A DNA stretch of 38,223 nt from Paracoccaceae bacterium. GTDB taxonomy: Bacteria; Pseudomonadota; Alphaproteobacteria; Rhodobacterales; Rhodobacteraceae. Below, in pieces: positions 8,676 to 16,482 of the stretch. The stretch spans positions 1-38,223 of the forward strand of contig JAKITE010000011.1 of the NCBI GenBank assembly GCA_021648225.1. The letters are read 5' to 3'. The first letter of the stretch is position 1. Each line of letters opens with the position of its first letter. The translations under genes and the position numbers were made by a program. Under the pieces are notes generated by a model. The model was not told the DNA's origin and searched no databases. It saw only the letters and a list, made by a program, of their open reading frames with translations.

Positions 8676-9722
8676 CTATTCCTCCATCATGCCGGCTTTG
8701 CCAAGCAGACCGCGCGGTCGCACCAGCAATACAATTACAGCCACCAGATAGATGATAATCTGGTCAATTGCCGACAGGCCGAAGCCGCCGAAAAAATCTT
8801 TTATTTCAGGCATGGAAGCAAGGCTTTCCAAGATCCCCAGCAGAAATCCGGCCAGAACCGCGCCGGGCAGGCTGCCCATGCCGCCAACTACCACAACCAC
8901 AAAGCTAAGCACCAGAAAATCCATGCCCATATGGTAATTCGGCGGATTGATCGGCGTATACATCACCCCCGCCAAACCGGCCACCGCGGCCGCAACCCCG
9001 AACATAATGGTAAAACGGCGGTCAATATTGATACCCAGCAGGCCCACGGTTTCGCGATCCGCCATGCCGGCCCGCACCACCATGCCAAAGGTGGTAAAGC
9101 GCAAAAACGCAAAAACCCCCGCGATAATCAAAGCGGAAAAGCCAAAATAGATCAGCCGCCAAGAAGGATAGATGATGGCATTTTCGGCAAAGCCGACCAT
9201 GACACCCAGATCAACCGACCCGAGAAATGCGGATGGTGCCGCCTGCGGAATCGGGTTGGCACCAAAAAATGCTTTGATGATTTCCTGAATAACAATCGCC
9301 AAGCCAAAGGTTACCAGAATTTGGTCCGCATGGGGGCGGTTATAAAAATGTTTGATCAAGCCGCGTTCCATGATTACCCCGATCAGGATCATCACCGGAA
9401 TCGCCATAGCGATGGATAAAGGCACCGACCAATCCAGCACAGCCGAGCCAAAATCCCCGAACCAGACCTCGATATAAGGGGTTTTGACCTTTAGCGGATT
9501 GCCAAGAAAATCGGTTCTTGTCGGGTCTACCACCACTTGGGCGATCGAAAGAATTTTTGAAAAAGTTACCGCACAAAACGCGCCAAGCATAAACAATGCC
9601 CCATGCGCGAAATTGACCACGCCAAGCGTGCCGAAGATCAGGGTAAGGCCCAGCGCAATCAGCGCATAGGCGCTGCCTTTGTCCAAGCCGTTGATAATTT
9701 GAAGAAGTATGCCGTCCATCAC
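8676..9722 (-). CDS. livH: HAAT-family ABC transporter permease, LivH type
   Basis: A 348-residue inner-membrane permease that pairs with LivM. It opens with INGLDKGSAYALIALGLTLI and carries GVVNFAHGALFMLGAF, both LivH hallmarks, plus the coupling motif GGMGSLPGAVLAG near residue 280. It is longer than E. coli LivH (about 308) because of a loop near residues 60-100 (ARTDFLGNPLKVKTPYIEVW-like region). The binding-protein gene lies 95 bp upstream with hairpins in the gap, a common way to give more binding protein than permease. Confidence 0.93.
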   Translation of the reverse strand: MMDGILLQIINGLDKGSAYALIALGLTLIFGTLGVVNFAHGALFMLGAFCAVTFSKILSIAQVVVDPTRTDFLGNPLKVKTPYIEVWFGDFGSAVLDWSVPLSIAMAIPVMILIGVIMERGLIKHFYNRPHADQILVTFGLAIVIQEIIKAFFGANPIPQAAPSAFLGSVDLGVMVGFAENAIIYPSWRLIYFGFSALIIAGVFAFLRFTTFGMVVRAGMADRETVGLLGINIDRRFTIMFGVAAAVAGLAGVMYTPINPPNYHMGMDFLVLSFVVVVVGGMGSLPGAVLAGFLLGILESLASMPEIKDFFGGFGLSAIDQIIIYLVAVIVLLVRPRGLLGKAGMMEE

Positions 9723-9769
9723 CTGCTCCGGTTATGTCAGAAATTGTGAAACTGTTTTATGCAGAATTC

Positions 9770-9809
9770 CGGCCGCCACAAATATTGCAGCGGCCGAAAC
9801 TTTTGTTTC
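9770..9809 (-). terminator. Tandem hairpins between the binding-protein gene and the permease genes
   Basis: CGGCCGC (9770-9776) pairs with GCGGCCG (9790-9796), and GAAAC-TTTT-GTTTC (9796-9809) forms a second small hairpin beside it. They sit directly after the binding-protein stop. No strong U-tract follows on the minus strand, so partial termination or mRNA stabilisation is more likely than full termination. Confidence 0.5.
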
Positions 9810-9817
9810 CGGATGGC

Positions 9818-11164
9818 TTAGACGCCTGGGTTACAGGTGCCCAGATTGCCGTCGCCCATCATCGGGTGATCTACCGGGTATTCAACCTGTGCGCGCGGTG
9901 TCACTTCAACCACTTCCAGAAGGTCAAACTCGGAGGTCGGGTTTTCTTTACCCTTCACAACCAGCACGTCTTTGAAGCACTGGTGATCCTCGGCACGATA
10001 ATGCGTAGGACCATTGCCCAGACCGTCAAAATCATACCCTTCAAGCGCTTCGACGACGCCACAAGGGTTATGGGTTCCGGCACGCTCGCAGGCATCTGCA
10101 TAAAGCAGGGTTTGCACATAACAGGTATGGGCTGCTTGCGATGGCGGGAAGCCATATTCCTGACCAAACGACTGAACAAAGGCTTTTGAACCTTCATCCT
10201 GAAGCGACCAGTGCCAGTTGGTGGAACCAAAGATGCCTTTAACATTTGCACCCGCACCACGGGCCATCAGGCGCGAATAAAGCGGCACGACGATCTCGAA
10301 GTTTTTGTCATTAACCAATTTGTCCCGCAGGCCAAACTGAACAGCGGCTGTCAGCGAGTTGATCATGTTGCCACCGTAATGGTTCAACACCAGAACATCC
10401 GCACCGGAATTCAGCACAGGTGCCACATACGACGAAAAGTCGGTTGCGGTTAGCGGTGTCAATACATTGGCTACAGTCGTCCAACCCATGGCCTCGGTCG
10501 AAGCCTGAACCGATTCCTGTGTGGTCCAGCCCCAGTTGTAATCGGCCGTCAGGTGATAGGCGACCCGATCATTGCCATAGGCCTTTTCCAACACCGGAGC
10601 CAAAGCAGCACCGGACATATAGCTGTTGAAAAAATGCCGGAAACCATTGGCTTTTTTGTCTTTGCCAGTGGTGTCGTTGGAGTGGGTCAAGCCCGCCATA
10701 AAGATAATGCCGGCCTCTTGGCACAGGGCCTGCACCGCAACCGCAACACCGGAACTGGAACCACCGGTGATCATCACCGCGCCGTCTTTCTGGATCATGG
10801 ATTGTGCAGAGGCACGCGCCGCGTCGGATTTGGTTTGGGTATCACCGGTAACATAGACAACTTCTTTGCCCAAAATACCGTTACCCTGCAAGGCATTGGA
10901 TGAAAATGTGTTCATCATCCCGCCATCGCCGCCACCGTTCAGATGGGTCACCGCAAGCCGGTATGCGCGCAGCTCGTCCGCGCCCTCGTCTGCGTATGGG
11001 CCGGATTGTGGAACGTTGAAACCAAGGGTAACAGTGCTGCCGGTTGGCGCGTTGATATAGCCGCCATGACTGCCAGCAGTAAGAATTGTCGGCATTGCCA
11101 TACCGGCGCCAACTACAGCACCGGATTTTAGCAACCCGCGACGGTTCATTTGAAATTTAGACAT
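9818..11164 (-). CDS. HAAT-family ABC transporter periplasmic substrate-binding protein (Tat signal)
   Basis: The 448-residue product is a type 1 periplasmic binding protein of the branched-chain amino acid/amide class. The N-terminus MSKFQMNRRGLLKSGAVV has a twin-arginine motif (NRRGLLK) before the hydrophobic segment, so export through Tat is predicted. The mature domain contains the VTLGFNVPQSGPYADEGADE opening and the GGSSSGVAVAVQALCQEAG segment of the family. It is the first gene of the probable SBP-livH-livM-livG-livF-acs operon and is divergent from the ScfR-like regulator. The ligand cannot be read from sequence. The acs linkage suggests a compound yielding a short-chain acid, but an amino acid or amide is equally consistent with the family. 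Confidence 0.9.
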   Translation of the reverse strand: MSKFQMNRRGLLKSGAVVGAGMAMPTILTAGSHGGYINAPTGSTVTLGFNVPQSGPYADEGADELRAYRLAVTHLNGGGDGGMMNTFSSNALQGNGILGKEVVYVTGDTQTKSDAARASAQSMIQKDGAVMITGGSSSGVAVAVQALCQEAGIIFMAGLTHSNDTTGKDKKANGFRHFFNSYMSGAALAPVLEKAYGNDRVAYHLTADYNWGWTTQESVQASTEAMGWTTVANVLTPLTATDFSSYVAPVLNSGADVLVLNHYGGNMINSLTAAVQFGLRDKLVNDKNFEIVVPLYSRLMARGAGANVKGIFGSTNWHWSLQDEGSKAFVQSFGQEYGFPPSQAAHTCYVQTLLYADACERAGTHNPCGVVEALEGYDFDGLGNGPTHYRAEDHQCFKDVLVVKGKENPTSEFDLLEVVEVTPRAQVEYPVDHPMMGDGNLGTCNPGV

Positions 11165-11358
11165 GAATAACCTCCCATTCGTGTCGGTTTGTGACCGAGA
11201 TTCGGTCGGCCATTATGGCCCAGCTTCATTCTGGCGCGGTTTGTTAAGTTTGCAATAACATATTGTGTTTGCGTGGTTTTTTTGTAAATTGTTTATTAAC
11301 TGATATTAAGGTATTGTAAATTAATTTACACTGCACTGCGGTAAAGGGCTGAAAACAC
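11165..11358. promoter_or_regulatory. Divergent promoter region of the importer-acs operon and the ScfR-like gene
   Basis: This AT-rich region contains TTTGCAATAAC at 11249 and another TTTGC at 11268. RamB/PccR-type regulators bind TTTGCAAA-like boxes, so these are candidate operator parts for the neighbouring regulator. It also holds the TTGTAAATT direct repeat (11282-11290 and 11314-11322, 32 bp apart, about three helical turns). A possible promoter for the regulator is TTGTAA (11282-11287), a 16-bp spacer and TATTAA (11304-11309). Confidence 0.5.
11315..11330. promoter_or_regulatory. 16-bp perfect palindrome, candidate operator
   Basis: TGTAAATTAATTTACA is perfectly self-complementary. 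It lies 29 bp before the ScfR-like ATG, near the expected transcription start of that gene. Position and symmetry suggest an autoregulatory site for a dimeric repressor; the binding protein is not proven. Confidence 0.55.
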
Positions 11359-12681
11359 ATGCGAAAATCACTTGCAGGCACGCGTATTCGCGAGGCACGG
11401 CGCAAATCGGGCATGACCCAAAAGGCACTAGCCGGGGCGGCGGGCATTTCCGCGAGCTATCTAAACCTGATCGAACACAACCGTAGGGCGGTGGCGGGCA
11501 AGGTTTTACTGGCAATCGCACGGGCCTTAAAACTGCCGGTTGCGGCGCTGACCGATGCGGTTGAATCCGCCCTGTTGGGCGATCTTTTCGAAGCCGCTGC
11601 GCATCGCGGCGAAAGCACGGCTGAAACGGACCGGGTGGATGAAATGATTTCACGGTTCCCCGGCTGGGCCGGATTGCTGGCCGGGCTTTACCGGCAATCA
11701 CGAGATCAGGAAGCCGCGATTGCGGCACTGTCGGACCGGCTGACCCATGATCCGTTTCTGGCGGAAAGCCTGCATAGTATGCTATCGAACATCACGGCTA
11801 TTCGCTCAACATCGAACATCCTGAAAACCATTGACGATATTGAACCGGATCAACAATCGCGGTTTCACAATATCATCCACGAAGAAAGCCGCCGGTTAAG
11901 CGATGCAGCACAAGCCTTGGTGACCTATTTTGACCATGCATCCGAACAATCCGGCAGCTCTGCCACCCCCGAGGAGGAGCTGGACAGGTTTTTGCAATAT
12001 CATAACTATGTTTTCCCCGAACTGGATCGCGGTGGTGCTGAAGACATCACAACCCCGGAAACCATGCTTCAAAACCCCGAAAGCCGCGCGCTGGCAAAAG
12101 GGTACCTTGGCCAATATACCAAAGACGCAGCGCAAATGCCGCTTGCTGAATTCTGGCGCGCGGCACAAGATTGCGGCTTTCATCCAAGTGTTTTGGCGCA
12201 AAAATTCAACACGGATCTTGCCAGTATTTTTCGCCGGCTTTCCCATTTGAAACGCGCAGGTATCGACGCGCCCGACATGGGGCTGATTGTGGTGAATGCC
12301 GCGGGGCGCGCGGTTTTGCGGCGGCCTTTGCATGATTTTGCCTTGCCGCGCCATGGCAATGCCTGCCCGCGCTGGCCCTTGTTTCAGGCCTTTGCCCAGC
12401 CCGGCAGGCCAATCACCGCATTGCTTGATCTGCCCGGCGGCCAGCAGTTTATTTGTTTGGCCATAGCGCGGGATATATCGGGGCAGGATTTTGGAAAATT
12501 ACCGGAATATCAGGCCTCGATGTTGTTTATTTCAACCGGACATATGGATTTGATCAAAAACTGGCTGCCCGCGACTGGCCCTGCGCAAGAAATTGGCATC
12601 AGTTGTCGTATTTGCCCGCGCGCCGATTGTTCGGTTCGGGCAGAGCCGCAAATTCTGGCGACGACACCGGAGATTTTATAG
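11359..12681 (+). CDS. XRE-type regulator with ScfR (short-chain fatty acyl-CoA regulator) C-terminal domain
   Basis: A 440-residue DNA-binding protein. Residues 8-62 are a Cro/C1-type helix-turn-helix (TRIREARRKSGMTQKALAGA, then SASYLNLIEHNRR). The C-terminal part has the ScfR/DUF2083 pattern: a PGGQQFICLAIAR segment and the cysteine cluster ISCRICPRADCSVRAEP near the end. Known ScfRs such as PccR of Rhodobacter sense short-chain acyl-CoA and control propionyl- or acetyl-CoA genes. The middle (about 130-195) is unusual because it resembles a HisKA dimerisation helix pair, with His139 at the phospho-histidine position. The gene is divergent from the importer-acs operon, so control of that operon is the natural inference. 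AAAGGG lies about 10 bases before the ATG. Confidence 0.82.
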   Translation: MRKSLAGTRIREARRKSGMTQKALAGAAGISASYLNLIEHNRRAVAGKVLLAIARALKLPVAALTDAVESALLGDLFEAAAHRGESTAETDRVDEMISRFPGWAGLLAGLYRQSRDQEAAIAALSDRLTHDPFLAESLHSMLSNITAIRSTSNILKTIDDIEPDQQSRFHNIIHEESRRLSDAAQALVTYFDHASEQSGSSATPEEELDRFLQYHNYVFPELDRGGAEDITTPETMLQNPESRALAKGYLGQYTKDAAQMPLAEFWRAAQDCGFHPSVLAQKFNTDLASIFRRLSHLKRAGIDAPDMGLIVVNAAGRAVLRRPLHDFALPRHGNACPRWPLFQAFAQPGRPITALLDLPGGQQFICLAIARDISGQDFGKLPEYQASMLFISTGHMDLIKNWLPATGPAQEIGISCRICPRADCSVRAEPQILATTPEIL

Positions 12682-12760
12682 CGGTCAAGCAAGGCTCCCG
12701 CCCTTCGGTTGGGCTTGGCCTCGCTACGCTCGGCTTTGGGTCATTTTATTGATTTAACAC
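12682..12760. terminator. Hairpin-forming extragenic sequence after the ScfR-like gene
   Basis: GCCC (12700-12703) pairs with GGGC (12711-12714) around a TTCGGTT loop, within a pyrimidine/G-rich stretch that ends in a T-rich run near 12741-12750. It follows the regulator stop by about 18 bp and could be its terminator. Similar short G+C hairpins are common between genes in this group. Confidence 0.35.
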
Positions 12761-12767
12761 AACCCCC

Positions 12768-12797
12768 TTGCTCTGGCCGTGTTTTGACGCCTACACT
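12768..12797 (+). promoter_or_regulatory. Candidate promoter of the response regulator-kinase operon
   Basis: TTGCTC (12768-12773) and TACACT (12792-12797) are separated by 18 bp and stand about 24 bp before the TTG start codon. This is a reasonable sigma-70-like pair, judged by eye only. Confidence 0.35.
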
Positions 12798-12820
12798 ATG
12801 GGCCAAAGCGGGAGCGTTTT

Positions 12821-13186
12821 TTGTCAAAAACTGTCTTAATTATTGAAGATGAGCCAAACATCATTGAGTCCCTGACATTTTTGTTGGGGCGAGAAGGCTT
12901 GCGGGTTTTTGCTGAAAAGGACGGTGGCGCGGCCATGCAGCGCATAAATGAAACCACCCCCGACCTTGTTATTCTGGATGCAATGCTGCCCAACCGATCG
13001 GGTTTTGATATTTTGCGCGACATTCAGGCCAGCGACAAATCCATGCCCAAAGTATTGATGCTAACCGCCAAAGGCCAGCCGCGTGACCGGCAGATGGCAA
13101 CCGAAATCGGGGTGGATCTGTTTATGACCAAACCGTTTTCCAATTCCGAGATTATCTCCGAAATTCGCAGATTGCTGGGCATATGA
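12821..13186 (+). CDS. Single-domain response regulator (CrbR/CheY-like receiver)
   Basis: A 121-residue receiver domain with no output domain. The acidic pocket is Glu9-Asp10, the phosphorylation site is Asp53 (LVILDAMLPNRSG), and the conserved Thr82 and Lys104 (TKPF) are present. The start is TTG at 12821, chosen because GGGAG lies about 7 bases upstream and the next in-frame ATG would remove the first strand. The stop overlaps the next ATG by four bases. The cognate kinase is almost certainly the SSS-histidine kinase two genes downstream. Without a DNA-binding domain it must act through protein contact. CrbR of Vibrio has a LuxR-type output, so this is not a direct orthologue. Confidence 0.9.
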   Translation: MSKTVLIIEDEPNIIESLTFLLGREGLRVFAEKDGGAAMQRINETTPDLVILDAMLPNRSGFDILRDIQASDKSMPKVLMLTAKGQPRDRQMATEIGVDLFMTKPFSNSEIISEIRRLLGI

Positions 13187-13422
13187 GCAATCCGCAAAAA
13201 CCCGATCTGGCCCAACGCGCCTATCGGCGTAAAAAGATCAAGGATGCCGCGCTGGTGCTGCCGGTTTTGGGGGCGTTTTTGCTGGCCTCGCCAATCATCA
13301 AGATTTTTTCCACTGATGGCTATATCTTTGGCCTGCCCTTACCATATGTCTATATTTTTGGCGTCTGGGTTTTTCTGGTGATTGCGGCACGGCGCATGGC
13401 GCGGCTGCTGAGCGAGCCGTAA
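13183..13422 (+). CDS. Small two-helix membrane protein between receiver and SSS-kinase
   Basis: The 79-residue product has a basic N-terminus (PDLAQRAYRRKKIKDA) and two hydrophobic segments at about 22-39 and 45-67, ending in RRMARLLSEP. Its ATG overlaps the receiver stop, and its own stop abuts the kinase ATG with no gap, so the three genes are translationally coupled. Small two-helix partner proteins (DUF485/YjcH, DUF3311, DUF4212) precede many SSS transporters, and this protein resembles that class in size, topology and position. An accessory subunit for the SSS sensor domain is inferred. No firm family assignment is possible by eye. Confidence 0.75.
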   Translation: MSNPQKPDLAQRAYRRKKIKDAALVLPVLGAFLLASPIIKIFSTDGYIFGLPLPYVYIFGVWVFLVIAARRMARLLSEP

Positions 13423-16101
13423 ATGTTATCGTTTAATGCGCTGTTGGCGGTTAGCCTTGGCTATGTGGTGATGCTGTTTGCCATTGCGTTCTGGGCCGAA
13501 CATCGCGCCAATGCCGGCAGGCTTGGCTGGCTGCGCTCGCCTTTTGTTTATACGCTTAGTATCTCGGTTTATTGCACGGCTTGGACGTTTTATGGCGCGG
13601 TTGGGTCAGCGGCGCGTAACGGGCTGGAATTTGTCACGATTTACCTTGGCCCGACGCTGGTTTTTATTGGCTGGTGGTGGTTGTTACGCAAACTGCTAAG
13701 GGTCGGGCGGGCGCAGCGCATTACCTCGATTGCTGATCTGATTTCGTCGCGCTATGGCAAAAGCACCACTTTGGCGGTGCTGGTTACCCTGCTGGCGGTG
13801 ATCGGGTCAACGCCATATATCGCGCTGCAATTGCAATCTATCACCCTTAGTTTTTCGGTGTTTGCCGAGGATGGCGGCAATGCCAATTACACCGCCTTTT
13901 GGGTGGCGGCCGGGCTGGCGGTATTTACCATTATTTTTGGCACCCGCAATGTTGACGCGAACGAGCGCCATCACGGGGTAGTCACCGCCATTGCCATCGA
14001 GGCGATTGTCAAATTGCTGGCCCTGCTTGCCGTCGGTATTTTTGTGGTTTGGGGCTTTGCCGGTGGCTTGCCGGAAATATTTGCCATGGCCAATGACGAT
14101 ATGCTGAACACCGAAACCATTTTCACCTCGCGCTGGGTCACGCTGACGTTTTTATCTGCGGCGGCGATTATTACCTTGCCGCGCATGTTTCAGGTGATCG
14201 TGGTTGAAAACGCCGATGAAAAACACCTTGCCACCGCCAGTTGGGCCTTTCCGGGGTATTTATTATTGATGAGCCTGTTTGTGCTGCCCATCGCCATTGC
14301 CGGCAATGCGTTGCTGCCTGCCGGTTCCAACCCTGATCTTTATGTTTTGACCGTGCCGCTTAGCCAAGGCAAGGAAACGCTGGCGCTGTTTGCTTTTCTT
14401 GGCGGGTTTTCCTCGGCTACCTCGATGGTGATTATTGCCGCGATTGCCCTGTCCACCATGGTTTCCAACCATATTATCACACCACTTTGGTTGTCGCTTA
14501 GCCCGTCACGCACTGCCACCAGTGGCGATATTCGCAGTGTTTTGCTGATCTCGCGCCGCCTGAGCATTGCCGGTATTTTGCTGCTGGGATATTTCTATTT
14601 TCGCATCACGGGTGGCACAGCGGCGCTGGCCTCGATCGGGCTGATCGCATTTGCAGGGGCCAGCCAGATTATGCCCAGCCTTTTGGGGGGCTTGTTCTGG
14701 CGCGGTGCCACCCGTTCGGGGGCGCTGGTTGGTCTTTCAGCCGGATTTTTCATCTGGGCCTATACGTTGTTTTTACCCAGTTTCGAGGGGGCATTTTTGC
14801 TGTCAAATTCCCTGATTGAAAACGGCCCGTTCGGCATTGCCGCCCTGCGCCCCTATGCGCTGTTCGGGTTAAGCGATTATGACCCGCTGGTGCATTCGAT
14901 GTTCTGGTCGATGACCATCAATGTGTTTTTGTTTGTCACCGTATCTTTGCTTTCCACCCCCCGCCCGTTGGAACGCATACAGTCGTCGCAATTTGTCGAT
15001 GTGTTTCGCCTTAATAAAGACATCGGCGGCTATCTGGTTTCACGCACCGCCACATCCGAAGATCTGTTTACCCTTGCCCAGCGGATTTTGGGCACCAACC
15101 CTGCCCACCGGCTGTTTAGCAATATGGCCTCGGAACAAGGCAAAACCAGAGGCCTGCCAGACCCCACCGATGATCTGGTGCAAAGGGTAGAGCGGCAATT
15201 GGCGGGGTCGGTCGGGGCTGCATCTGCCCATGCCATGGTCAGCCAGATCGCCGGTGGTGGCACGGTTTCGGTGGACGAGCTGATGAAAATTGCGGACGAA
15301 ACCGCGCAAATTGTCGAATATTCGCAACAGCTGGAAAACCAGTCGCGCCGGTTGGAGGAATCCACCCGGAAACTGCGCCATGCCAATACCCGCCTGACCG
15401 AGCTGGGCGCGCAGAAAGACGCGTTTCTTAGCCAGGTCAGCCATGAGCTACGCACCCCGATGACCTCTATCCGGTCATTTTCGGAGATTCTGCGCGAAAA
15501 CGAAAATATCGATACCGAACAGGCGCAGAAATTTCTGGGTATTATTCAGGAGGAAAGCGAAAGGTTAACACGATTACTGGATGAAATTCTGGACCTTAGC
15601 CACCTGGAAAGCGGGCGCGGCAACCTGTTGATCGAGGAGGTTAACCTTGGCAAGGTTATCAAGCGATCCATCGACAGCACTGCCGGATTGATTGAGGAAG
15701 CAGGCGTGAAAATCACCCTGAACCTGCCGGAAAAACCCATCATGGTTACCGCCAGCTTTGACCGGCTTTCGCAGGTGTTTATCAACCTGATCACCAATGC
15801 GGTTAAATACGGCCATTCCAAATCACCGGAAATTACCATTGCAGCGCGCACGGTCGGCAAGCTGGCCATTGTTGGCATCAGCGATAATGGCCCCGGTATT
15901 CCGGCCAAGGATTTTGACAAAGTGTTCGAGAAATTCGCGCGCCTGTCGGAATCAGCATTGGCGGGCAGTGCGGGATTAGGCCTGCCGATCAGCCGCGAAA
16001 TTATGCGCAATCTGGATGGAAATCTGACATTGGAGCCAAGCAAAAGCGGTGCGGTTTTCCGGGTATCATTGCCGCTGGCAGGGGGGAGGCGCCCAAGATA
16101 A
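13423..16101 (+). CDS. SSS transporter-STAC-histidine kinase receptor (CrbS/CbrA type)
   Basis: An 892-residue inner-membrane protein. Residues about 1-520 form a sodium/solute symporter domain of roughly 13 segments (SISVYCTAWTFYGAVGSAAR and RITSIADLISSRYGKS are its hallmarks). About 535-600 resembles the STAC linker domain (EDLFTLAQRILGTNPAHRLF). A coiled coil at about 620-665 leads to HisKA with His674 in SHELRTPMTSIRSF, then HATPase with N-box NLITNAVKYG and G-boxes DNGPGIP and GLGLPIS. CrbS and CbrA have this build plus a PAS domain and, in several cases, a C-terminal receiver; both are absent here, and the receiver is a separate gene. CrbS controls acs in Vibrio and Pseudomonas. The acs operon nearby suggests acetate or a related acid as signal or cargo. 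Confidence 0.92.
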   Translation: MLSFNALLAVSLGYVVMLFAIAFWAEHRANAGRLGWLRSPFVYTLSISVYCTAWTFYGAVGSAARNGLEFVTIYLGPTLVFIGWWWLLRKLLRVGRAQRITSIADLISSRYGKSTTLAVLVTLLAVIGSTPYIALQLQSITLSFSVFAEDGGNANYTAFWVAAGLAVFTIIFGTRNVDANERHHGVVTAIAIEAIVKLLALLAVGIFVVWGFAGGLPEIFAMANDDMLNTETIFTSRWVTLTFLSAAAIITLPRMFQVIVVENADEKHLATASWAFPGYLLLMSLFVLPIAIAGNALLPAGSNPDLYVLTVPLSQGKETLALFAFLGGFSSATSMVIIAAIALSTMVSNHIITPLWLSLSPSRTATSGDIRSVLLISRRLSIAGILLLGYFYFRITGGTAALASIGLIAFAGASQIMPSLLGGLFWRGATRSGALVGLSAGFFIWAYTLFLPSFEGAFLLSNSLIENGPFGIAALRPYALFGLSDYDPLVHSMFWSMTINVFLFVTVSLLSTPRPLERIQSSQFVDVFRLNKDIGGYLVSRTATSEDLFTLAQRILGTNPAHRLFSNMASEQGKTRGLPDPTDDLVQRVERQLAGSVGAASAHAMVSQIAGGGTVSVDELMKIADETAQIVEYSQQLENQSRRLEESTRKLRHANTRLTELGAQKDAFLSQVSHELRTPMTSIRSFSEILRENENIDTEQAQKFLGIIQEESERLTRLLDEILDLSHLESGRGNLLIEEVNLGKVIKRSIDSTAGLIEEAGVKITLNLPEKPIMVTASFDRLSQVFINLITNAVKYGHSKSPEITIAARTVGKLAIVGISDNGPGIPAKDFDKVFEKFARLSESALAGSAGLGLPISREIMRNLDGNLTLEPSKSGAVFRVSLPLAGGRRPR

Positions 16102-16116
16102 ACCACACGCCCGTTG

Positions 16117-16130
16117 GTCAACGTGTTGAC
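16117..16130. terminator. Short inverted repeat after the SSS-kinase gene
   Basis: GTCAAC-GT-GTTGAC is a perfect 6-bp inverted repeat starting 15 bp after the stop codon. It may be a weak terminator or a regulator site for the next small gene. No T-run follows directly. Confidence 0.3.
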
Positions 16131-16214
16131 ATTATGTCTCCTAACCCTAAATACCATATAGGCTATAAAATTACACCAAACCAACCGCAAATCCAGCAAA
16201 GAAAAGGGAACAAA

Positions 16215-16409
16215 TTGGAAATTTTTTTCATCTATCTTCTTTACTTTTTATTTATAGTTTTTATGGTCTGGCTGGTCATCTTTTTGCCCATCCAAATGGC
16301 AAGCAACCGAAACCGTCGCCCTTTTGTCTGGGTTATTATTTCATTGGTTGGCAGCCCGATTTTGGCAATTTTACTTTTGGCGGTCCTTGGCAACGCGAAA
16401 CCGGAATAG
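16215..16409 (+). CDS. Small two-helix membrane protein of unknown function
   Basis: Translation probably starts at TTG 16215, because AAAAGGGA lies 6-13 bases upstream; a longer in-frame reading from ATG 16134 lacks a ribosome site and adds a non-hydrophobic, Lys/Gln-rich lead. The resulting 64 residues have one helix at about 2-24 (FFIYLLYFLFIVFMVWLVIF) and a second at about 39-58 (FVWVIISLVGSPILAILLLA), with NRNRR between. This two-helix pattern with a WVxxSLxxSP second helix is common in uncharacterised small bacterial membrane proteins. No function is assigned. Confidence 0.65.
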   Translation: MEIFFIYLLYFLFIVFMVWLVIFLPIQMASNRNRRPFVWVIISLVGSPILAILLLAVLGNAKPE

Positions 16410-16482
16410 CCGGCAAAATCTATTACCCGAACCACATACCCTTGCTGAAATAGCATCTAGGGGTAACGCTCCGTCATGGTTT

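Noticed and set aside
8625..9419. Plus-strand open frame of about 264 codons across livH
   Set aside because: It is antisense to livH, rich in His, Gln and Lys, and has no recognisable domain.
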